Assembly: GCA_036504855.1 (NCBI GenBank)
Contig: DASXUL010000155.1
Coordinates: 1-28,648 of the forward strand
Direction of reading: 5' to 3'
Length of the DNA: 28,648 nucleotides
Source of the DNA: DASXUL01 sp036504855
GTDB lineage: Bacteria > Armatimonadota > DTGP01 > JAKQQT01
Of the stretch, positions 22,755 to 28,648 are shown one piece after another (within the stretch, counting starts at the first letter, position 1; each line of letters starts with the position of its first letter). A program made the translations under genes and the position numbers. Under the pieces are notes generated by a model. The model saw only the letters and a program-made list of their open reading frames with translations. It was not told the origin of the DNA and ran no database searches.

Positions 22755-23117
22755 TTACTCGGCGCTCGTCTTGCGAGTGCGGCGGGGAGTGGCAGCCGGT
22801 TCGCCGCTAGCAGCGGCGGCGGCGCGCCGGGCCGCGCCCTTGTTCTGGCCGCCTTTGCGGCCGATTTCCGCGAAGAACTCGCTGCCGCGTTCGCGGCGAA
22901 CGGTTTCCCCGCCCTTCTTTCCGATCTCCTGGTAGAAGTCGGGGCCGTAGCGAGAGCGAACGGTCTCTCCCCCCTTGCGGCCCGCCTCGCGCGCCAGTTC
23001 GGGGTTCGCCGCGAATCCGCCTCGCTGATCGTGGTTCTTCGAACCCTTGTGGGCTTCACTGATGCGCCGAGCGCCTTCGGAGCCGGGTTTCGGCCCGGGC
23101 GATCGTTTGGTGGCCAT
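22755..23117 (-). CDS. KGG-repeat stress protein (GsiB/con-10-like)
   Basis: 120 residues, very polar. Three repeats of about 22-23 residues share the motif GRKGGETV / GKKGGETV / GRKGGQNK, each preceded by a short helix (ANPELAREA, GPDFYQEI, GSEFFAEI). This is the KGG domain found in general-stress and spore or conidiation proteins such as GsiB and con-10. Such proteins are thought to protect against dehydration and other stress. The C-terminal tail is Ala/Arg-rich (ARRAAAAASGEPAATPRRTR). AGGAGG lies five bases before the ATG. A sigmaB-like promoter upstream and a strong terminator downstream make it a single-gene unit. Confidence 0.88.
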   Translation of the reverse strand: MATKRSPGPKPGSEGARRISEAHKGSKNHDQRGGFAANPELAREAGRKGGETVRSRYGPDFYQEIGKKGGETVRRERGSEFFAEIGRKGGQNKGAARRAAAAASGEPAATPRRTRKTSAE

Positions 23118-23171
23118 AACAACCTCCTATAGGTACCTCACTGCCCAAAGCAATCAACCGACGTCTAGACG

Positions 23172-23197
23172 TTACCCCGCCGAGTAGCCGCTTAAAC
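23172..23197 (-). promoter_or_regulatory. SigmaB-like promoter of the KGG gene
   Basis: On the minus strand GTTTAA and GGGTAA are separated by 14 bases, close to the Bacillus sigmaB pattern GTTTAA-N12-15-GGGTAT. The 5' leader would be about 50 bases. A 12-bp perfect palindrome ACGTCTAGACGT (23161-23172) touches the -10 side and could be an operator. The rest of 23118-23350 shows no gene. Confidence 0.45.
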
Positions 23198-23350
23198 GGA
23201 TCGGCGGAGTCTACAGCCGGATTAGTAACATGCCCAGGCAATCCAGGGAGTGTTTATCATGCGCCGCCGGGCGGCTGCCCGGTGGTGCTGACCGCGATTA
23301 TAGCGCACCAATCAAGAAAAAGCCCGTCCGGTTTTCAGTTCTATGAGCAA

Positions 23351-23584
23351 TCAGTCGCCCACATAGTGCTCCGCCTGACGTTTCTGGGTGAGATACCGCA
23401 GGGAGAACTCGATCGCCGCCCGCACATCCTCCTCGGTGAGGCCGGGATGCGTTGCGAGGATCTCCGCCATGCTCAGCCCCTTCTCCCACTCGCCAAGGAG
23501 GCTGGTAGCGGTGATCGTGGTGCCGCGGACGACCGGTTTGCCGCCCCGGATCGCCCGGTCCTGGATGATTCTGGCTTCCGCCAT
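23351..23584 (-). CDS. DUF433 (VapB45-type antitoxin-like) protein
   Basis: 77 residues. GGKPVVRGTTITATSLLGEW, then LSMAEILATHPGLTEEDVRA and AIEFSLRY, is the DUF433 pattern, a helix-turn-helix-type fold often used as the antitoxin partner of DUF5615 PIN-like toxins. It starts five bases after the rseP stop and is probably translated with it. No toxin gene follows in the 233 bases before the KGG gene, so this is a solitary copy and may simply be a regulator. Confidence 0.85.
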   Translation of the reverse strand: MAEARIIQDRAIRGGKPVVRGTTITATSLLGEWEKGLSMAEILATHPGLTEEDVRAAIEFSLRYLTQKRQAEHYVGD

Positions 23585-23589
23585 CTGTC

Positions 23590-24705
23590 CTACCCTTTCC
23601 CAAACATACGCTGCAGGTCGCTGTACATGATGAAGATGAAGAAGACCGCCAAGATCGCCACGCCAACGCTCTGGTAAGCGATAACGAGATTGGCCGGGAG
23701 CTTCTTGCGGCGAACGCCCTCAACGGCCAGCAGCACGAGGTGCCCGCCGTCGAGCACCGGCAACGGCAACAGGTTGAGCACGCCGAGGTTGATGCTGAAC
23801 ACGGCCATGAACAGCAGGTAGTAGTTCAGCCCCTTGCGGGCCGTTCCGCCGGCCTCCTGCGCAATCGCCACGGGCCCGCCCAGCTCGCGCTTCGCCCAGG
23901 TCTCACGGCGCACCAATGTCTTCAGGATGCCGGCCGCGAGGGAATAGCTGCGTTCCGCCCCCGTCTTGATGGACGAACCCAGGCCCTGCCGCACCCAAAC
24001 GTAATCCGGGCCCATCAGGATGCCTAGCTGTCCGCGGCTCTCGCTGCCCACCTTGATCGTATCGGGCACCACGGAAACGCGCACTTTCGCCGCGCTTCTT
24101 TCGATTCCCAGTTCCACGGGCTTGCCGACGCTGCTCGAAATGGCATCGTGCAGGGCATCGGGGCCATTGACGGGCTTGCCGTTGACTTCCAGGATGCGAT
24201 CGCCCTTCAGGATGCCGGCCCGCGCGGCGGCCGTCCCTGGTTTGACTGACGATACGCTCACCAGCGTTCGGCTGTCATCCGGGAGGCCATACGTGAGCCC
24301 CAACGCCACGATCAGCAGGAAACCAAAGATCAGGTTGATGATGGCGCCGGCCGAGATGATGCTGGCCCGCACGCCCACCGATTTGGAGTTGTAGAGGCGT
24401 CCGGCCTCCGCCGCGGAAAGCGGTTCCTCCCCTTCGACTTCCCCCTCGCCCGGCTCCATGCCGGCCATGCGCACGTAGCCGCCAATGGGGAGGGCACGCA
24501 GGTTGAAGGCCGTCTCCTCGCGATCGCACATATGCCAGAGCAGCGGGCCAAACCCGATGGAGAACTCATCCACGCGAACGCCTCCGCGCTTGGCCATGAT
24601 GTAGTGACCGTATTCGTGGATGATCACCAGCACGCCGATGAGAAAGACGAACGCCACCACGGAAACCGCAAACTCCGGGATTGTCGCCTGGATCAGGTTG
24701 ATCAT
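23590..24705 (-). CDS. rseP: RseP-type site-2 metalloprotease
   Basis: 371 residues. The zinc motif HEYGH (His30, Glu31, His34) lies in the first membrane helix. A single PDZ domain spans about 115-190 (KPGTAAARAGILKGDRILEV), and the second metal-binding segment is NLLPLPVLDGGHL, followed by C-terminal membrane helices. It cleaves membrane-embedded substrates such as anti-sigma factors or signal-peptide remnants. The ATG at 24705 has AAGGAG five bases upstream and overlaps the dxr stop (ATGA). The pairing dxr-rseP is common in bacteria. There is one PDZ rather than the two of E. coli, as in many non-proteobacterial members. Confidence 0.94.
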   Translation of the reverse strand: MINLIQATIPEFAVSVVAFVFLIGVLVIIHEYGHYIMAKRGGVRVDEFSIGFGPLLWHMCDREETAFNLRALPIGGYVRMAGMEPGEGEVEGEEPLSAAEAGRLYNSKSVGVRASIISAGAIINLIFGFLLIVALGLTYGLPDDSRTLVSVSSVKPGTAAARAGILKGDRILEVNGKPVNGPDALHDAISSSVGKPVELGIERSAAKVRVSVVPDTIKVGSESRGQLGILMGPDYVWVRQGLGSSIKTGAERSYSLAAGILKTLVRRETWAKRELGGPVAIAQEAGGTARKGLNYYLLFMAVFSINLGVLNLLPLPVLDGGHLVLLAVEGVRRKKLPANLVIAYQSVGVAILAVFFIFIMYSDLQRMFGKG

Positions 24706-25865
24706 TGGTTCTCCTTCACAAACTCCCGCGCCCAACGGTCGGCGCTCAGAACGTCATCGACGCTTCGCAGATCATGCACCGAGTGCGCTTCCATCGCGTG
24801 ACGGACTAGCTTCGGTATACCCATGAACGAAAGCCCCCCGTCCAGGAAGAGAGCCACAGCTTCCTCGTTGGCCGCGGAAAGAACGGCGGGCATGGAACGG
24901 CCCACGGCGGCCGCCTCGAACGCGAGGCGCAAGGCCGGGAAACGTTCCAGGTCCGCCTCTTCGAAGGCAAGCTGCCCAACGCGAGCCAGGTTGAGGCGCG
25001 GCAGGTCATTCTGCGCGCGTTCCGGATAGAACAGCGCGTACTGGATGGGAAGGCGCATATCCGGCAGGCCCATCTGCGCCATCACCGACCCATCGGCGAA
25101 ACGCACCATGCTGTGCACGATGCTCTGCGGGTGGACCACCACCTCAATTCGGTCGGCCGGAACATTGAACAACCAGTGCGCCTCAATCACCTCGAGGCCC
25201 TTGTTCATCAGGGTGGCGCAGTCAACGGTAATCTTGGGGCCCATATTCCACGTGGGGTGGGCCAGCGCCTGTTCCGGCGTTACGGCGGCGATGCGTTCGG
25301 CGTCCCAGGTCCGGAACGGGCCGCCACTGGCGGTCAGGATCAAGGCCTCAACGCTGGCGGGCTTCTCCCCGTTCAAACATTGGAATAGCGCGCTGTGTTC
25401 CGAGTCGATGGGCAGCACCACGGCGCCATGGCGGCGGGCGGTTTCCATCACCAGTTCGCCGGCGGCCACCAGCACTTCCTTGCTAGCAAGCGCCACGTTC
25501 TTGCCGGCTTCCAGCGCCGCGAGAGTGGGCAAGAGCCCGATGGCGCCTTTCACGCTGACCACGACGGTATGAACGTCTGGATGCGTTGCGGCGGCGATGA
25601 GGCCGTCCATTCCGCACCGCACATCGGAGTTCGGGCACAGACGCCCGAGCTCGCGCGCGGCCCGCGCGTTCATCATCGTCAGCAAGGCGGGGTTATAGCG
25701 GGCGGCCTGACGGGCGACGTCATCGGCGCTGCGGTCCGCGGCCAGGGCCACTACGCGCAGCCGGTCCGGGAAGCGGTCTGCAACGTCGAGGGTCTGGCGG
25801 CCGATGGAGCCGGTAGAGCCGAGCACGGCGATGCCGAGGGGTGTAGTGCTCATGGGTACACTCAT
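24702..25865 (-). CDS. dxr: 1-deoxy-D-xylulose-5-phosphate reductoisomerase
   Basis: 387 residues, the usual length. The NADPH-binding loop GSTGSIG is at 16-22. The metal and substrate motifs ASKEVLVAAGE, DSEHSALFQCL, LTASGGPFR, NMGPKITVDCATLMNKGLEV and VHPQSIVHSMV are all present, as is the C-terminal helical domain. It converts DOXP to MEP in isoprenoid synthesis, in the cytosol. The start is uncertain between ATGs at 25865 and 25853; neither has a clear ribosome-binding site. It is translationally coupled to rseP. The 80 bases between it and the kinase gene upstream may hold its promoter, but I see no convincing one. Confidence 0.97.
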   Translation of the reverse strand: MSVPMSTTPLGIAVLGSTGSIGRQTLDVADRFPDRLRVVALAADRSADDVARQAARYNPALLTMMNARAARELGRLCPNSDVRCGMDGLIAAATHPDVHTVVVSVKGAIGLLPTLAALEAGKNVALASKEVLVAAGELVMETARRHGAVVLPIDSEHSALFQCLNGEKPASVEALILTASGGPFRTWDAERIAAVTPEQALAHPTWNMGPKITVDCATLMNKGLEVIEAHWLFNVPADRIEVVVHPQSIVHSMVRFADGSVMAQMGLPDMRLPIQYALFYPERAQNDLPRLNLARVGQLAFEEADLERFPALRLAFEAAAVGRSMPAVLSAANEEAVALFLDGGLSFMGIPKLVRHAMEAHSVHDLRSVDDVLSADRWAREFVKENQ

Positions 25866-25945
25866 GGTACAGCCGTCGCATCCGGCGAAACAAGGATAGC
25901 GGAGCGATGATACATGATGGGCGGCGCAGCTTCGTTCATGCCCGT

Positions 25946-27457
25946 TCAGGGTTGCTTCCCTTCGGCCGGCAGTTTCACCGTCACCGTCGTGCCGTGGCCC
26001 AGGGAACTGGCGAAGGCCAGCGCGCCGCCATGGGCTTCGGCGATGCCCTTCGCAATGGAAAGTCCCAGCCCCACGCCGCCGTCGCGGCGCGAGCGCGCCG
26101 GGTCTACCCGGTAGAAGCGCTCCCCGAGATGCGGCAGGTGTTCTGCAGCGATGCCCGGGCCGGTGTCCGCCACCGAGATGGCCACGTTGGGGCCGTCGGC
26201 GATTGCGGAGACGGTAACCGCGCCATCCTTCGGGGTGTAGCGGACGGCGTTCCGCAACAGGTTGGCGAAGAGCCGAACGAGTTCATACTCGTTCCCGTAG
26301 ACGCAGAGGCCGGGGTCTACGCCATCCATACAGATGGAGGGCCCGCCGGCGCCCGCCGCCATATCCGCCGCCTGTTTCACCAGCTCGCGGACGGGGAGAT
26401 CCGAGCGGCTTCGCGCAAGCTGGTCGGCATCGGCGCGGGCGAGCAGCAGCAGGTCTTCCACGAGGCGGCCGGCGGCGTGGGCGGCGCGATCGATCTCTTC
26501 GGCGCTCTGCCGCCACTCTTCGGCGGAGGCCGGCGAGCCCAGGGCCAGGCTGGCGTTCGCCTGGATGACGGTGAGCGGCGTGCGAAGCTCATGCGACGCG
26601 TCCGCGGTGAAGCGGCGCTGCTGTTCCACAAGGCGGCGGAGGCGCTCCACGAGGCGGTCCTGTTCGGAGAAAGAGAGCTCCAACCGTCCGAGCATGCCAT
26701 TGATCGTAACGGCCAGATCGGCGAACTCATCGTGTCCCGTCACGGGGAGACGCTGCGAGAGGTCTTGAGCGCTGATAGCGCCGGCCGTGCGGGTGATGCG
26801 GCGCACCGGTCCCAGGGCGCGTCCGGTGACCAGAGTTCCCACCGCGCCGGCGAAGAGAAGGGCCAGCGGCGCCAGAAGCAGCAGGGCGCCGTTGAGCCCG
26901 TCCAGCACGCGGTTCACCTCCGCCAGCGGGTATGGGATCTGCACAACGCGGGCCGGAGCCATATCCGGCGGCAGCGGCCACGTGATCACGCGGATCGGCT
27001 CTCCGTCGGACTGGGTTGTGGAGTACGCGGGCCGGCCGGACAGGGCGCTGCGGAGCGAATCGCGGTCCCAGAGGTCGCCGCCGTCCCGGGGCACGATGAC
27101 GCGTCCCTGGGCGTTAGCGAGGCGCGGGCGGTAGGCATCGGCGAACAGGCCGTTTGGGCCGGCCGGGTCCGGCGGCGGCCCATCGGGCAGGCCTTCGCCC
27201 CCGGGCGGCACAGGCGGCCGCGGAGGCAATCCGGGCTCCGGCGGGCGGCCAGGCTGGCCGTTTCGGAGAGTTTGGCCGGCGATTCGCCGGGCTCGTTCGG
27301 CGAGTTCGCGGTCTACCGAGGCCATCAGCCAGGCGCGCACGGTGTAGCGGACCACCACGCCCATGATGACAAGCATCACCGTGAGCGCCAGGATGTTCCA
27401 CAGCATCAACTGCGCGCGCAGTGATCCCCAACGCGGTCCCGTCTTGCCGATGGTCAT
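25946..27457 (-). CDS. Membrane sensor histidine kinase (EnvZ/OmpR type)
   Basis: 503 residues. Two membrane helices (about 17-40 and 190-212) bracket a periplasmic domain with a Pro/Gly-rich stretch (residues 68-100). A HAMP linker follows, then HisKA with His289 in ASHELRTPLTVI, then the ATPase domain (LLRNAVRYTP, DTGPGIA, GGVGLGLSIAKG). It would sense an envelope signal and phosphorylate the response regulator whose stop codon overlaps its start (ATGA). The signal is unknown; the Pro-rich region is not typical of known sensor folds. Confidence 0.95.
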   Translation of the reverse strand: MTIGKTGPRWGSLRAQLMLWNILALTVMLVIMGVVVRYTVRAWLMASVDRELAERARRIAGQTLRNGQPGRPPEPGLPPRPPVPPGGEGLPDGPPPDPAGPNGLFADAYRPRLANAQGRVIVPRDGGDLWDRDSLRSALSGRPAYSTTQSDGEPIRVITWPLPPDMAPARVVQIPYPLAEVNRVLDGLNGALLLLAPLALLFAGAVGTLVTGRALGPVRRITRTAGAISAQDLSQRLPVTGHDEFADLAVTINGMLGRLELSFSEQDRLVERLRRLVEQQRRFTADASHELRTPLTVIQANASLALGSPASAEEWRQSAEEIDRAAHAAGRLVEDLLLLARADADQLARSRSDLPVRELVKQAADMAAGAGGPSICMDGVDPGLCVYGNEYELVRLFANLLRNAVRYTPKDGAVTVSAIADGPNVAISVADTGPGIAAEHLPHLGERFYRVDPARSRRDGGVGLGLSIAKGIAEAHGGALAFASSLGHGTTVTVKLPAEGKQP

Positions 27458-28143
27458 CCGGGGCTCCCCTCTTCGGCCGGGCGGCGCAGGGTGTATCCAA
27501 ACCCTCGCACCGTGTGGATAAGCCGTTCCGCGTGTCCCGCGTCAATCTTCTTGCGCAGGAAACCGATGTACACATCCACCGTGTTCGAGAACGTGTCGTC
27601 GTCGGCCCAGACATTGTCCAGGATCAGCTCTCGGGTGAGGACCTGGCCCTCATTGGCGGCGAGCGCCTCGAGGAGGTCATACTCGCGGCGGCTGAGGACG
27701 ATCTCCACGCCCGCGCGGCACACGCGGCGGCTGGCGGTATCGACCTCGAGGTCCGCCACGCGGATGATGCGCGATCGGTTCACTGATTCGCGTCGGGTGA
27801 GGGCGCGCAGGCGGGCGAGGAGCTCGGCGAAGTCGAACGGCTTGGACAGGTAGTCGTCCGCGCCCAGATCGAGGCCGCGCACGCGGTCCTCCACATCGCC
27901 GCGGGCCGTGAGCATGAGGATGGGAACCTGGTTCTTGCGGCGCCGCAGTTCCTTACAGACGCTCCACCCATCCATCACGGGCAACATGACGTCCAGAACA
28001 ACGGCGGAGTAGGCGTTGAGCAGGGCCAGGTCCAGGCCGCGCCGGCCGTCGTCGGCGCAGTCCACCCGAAAGCCGGCCGCTTCGAGCCCTCGCCGAATGA
28101 CCCGCTGGATGGCGGGCTCGTCTTCCACCACGAGGATTTTCAT
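27454..28143 (-). CDS. OmpR/PhoB-family response regulator
   Basis: 229 residues. The receiver has acidic residues EDE at 8-10, phospho-acceptor Asp51 (VVLDVMLPVMDG) and Lys in DDYLSKPFDF. The winged-helix DNA-binding domain ends with NTVDVYIGFLRKKID and TVRGFGYTLR, typical of OmpR/PhoB. It is a transcription regulator controlled by the kinase encoded just downstream in the same transcript. The targets are unknown. No clear ribosome-binding site precedes the ATG beyond a GGAG-like tract. Confidence 0.96.
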   Translation of the reverse strand: MKILVVEDEPAIQRVIRRGLEAAGFRVDCADDGRRGLDLALLNAYSAVVLDVMLPVMDGWSVCKELRRRKNQVPILMLTARGDVEDRVRGLDLGADDYLSKPFDFAELLARLRALTRRESVNRSRIIRVADLEVDTASRRVCRAGVEIVLSRREYDLLEALAANEGQVLTRELILDNVWADDDTFSNTVDVYIGFLRKKIDAGHAERLIHTVRGFGYTLRRPAEEGSPG

Positions 28144-28648
28144 ATCGCTCCACCCCTCCCGAATCCATCGGCGCGTTCGCCCCGTGCCTATAGGATATGC
28201 GAAATGGAATATGACGCGCGAGACCGCTGGGATCCGCTGGTCAGCGAGAAGGCAGCGCTTCCATGGCGCCGTTCTAGCTCCCTCCTACGTCACGCTGAGC
28301 GAAGCGAAGTGTCTCGGCCTGACCGGCCGCACGGCGAAACGAGACAAGCACCGGGGCAAAGGTTGGCCCGGGCGGTTGGTACGCTGTCTGAGGCGCAATG
28401 CACGGCCGAGACCCTTCGCTCCTATTGAAATGCGCGTGTTCGTCGCTAGTTCGGGGGGCTGTGTGGCTCGCCCCGCCGTTCGATCCGCCGTCCGAATCAG
28501 CGGGCAAGGCTTGCCCAATCGTTCCAACTAAGTGTGTTTTGCGCGTGGGCCACAATTGCGGAATGCGTAGCGGGGCGGTCGGAGGAGGAGGAGATCGTCG
28601 GGCAAGGGAGAGATATGGTCTGGCGGTATGTTGGGAGCGAGTATGCGG
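28144..28648. other. Right-edge intergenic region with an inverted-repeat element
   Basis: No convincing complete gene. Arms ending GTCTCGGCC (28298-28319) and starting GGCCGAGAC (28404-28422) pair imperfectly: GAGCGAAG recurs in both, with a 5-base insertion in the left arm. The left arm contains CGTCACGCTGAGCGAAGCGA, like widespread dispersed intergenic repeats. The response-regulator promoter should lie near 28150-28200. At the edge, an ATG at 28615 with AAGGGAG upstream could open a plus-strand gene (MVWRYVGSEYA...), but only 11 codons are visible. Confidence 0.5.

Noticed and set aside
28563..28648. Plus-strand gene start at 28563 or 28615
   Set aside because: Both frames stay open only because the window ends; too few codons to judge.

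Overview
The window is GC-rich chromosomal DNA from a bacterium. Its mix suggests a soil or plant-litter heterotroph: secreted or Tat-exported carbohydrate enzymes, an MEP-pathway dxr next to an RseP-type protease, KGG-repeat stress protein, DUF433, DUF1517 and a PAS-rich hybrid kinase. Armatimonadota or a neighbouring phylum would fit, but nothing here is diagnostic and I hold that lightly.

Left third (1-8057), an accessory element, all on the minus strand. A tRNA-Val(GAC) gene at 7983-8057 is followed, on the side of its 3' end, by a tyrosine recombinase (6830-7894), the usual layout of an integrated island. Next come a 300-base control region with five 12-bp iteron-like repeats and a 14-bp perfect hairpin, then a tightly packed gene run. 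The run encodes a VirD4/TraG-like ATPase, a Replic_Relax-type protein, a very small protein ending in Gly, an E2-like protein, a JAB peptidase-E1 (ThiF) fusion and a small tail-anchored protein. After a hairpin follows a four-TM trypsin-like protease. The left edge is the C-terminal part of an ISL3-family transposase. This is a ubiquitin-like conjugation cassette carried with DNA-transfer-type genes. The E2-like protein has His where the catalytic Cys is expected, and the candidate modifier resembles no family I recognise. I consider this the most interesting system in the window.

Middle (8058-16970), carbohydrate metabolism. On the plus strand are a secreted GH42-like TIM-barrel protein and a DUF1517 protein. 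They converge on a minus-strand group made of a Tat-exported GH116/DUF608-type glycoside hydrolase, a mannonate-oxidoreductase-like SDR and a zinc alcohol dehydrogenase. The hydrolase would release sugars that the two oxidoreductases or their pathway partners could process. A nitroreductase lies upstream. Two long inverted-repeat elements sit between these genes.

Right half (16971-28648), signalling and housekeeping. There is a hybrid histidine kinase with five PAS domains and a receiver; a STAS protein coupled to a DUF4926 protein; an unknown 439-residue protein preceded by a good sigma70-type promoter and an S-box-like leader; a KGG stress protein with a sigmaB-like promoter and a strong terminator; dxr-rseP-DUF433 as a coupled operon; and an OmpR/EnvZ-type two-component pair. 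The last 500 bases are mostly noncoding and contain another inverted-repeat element.
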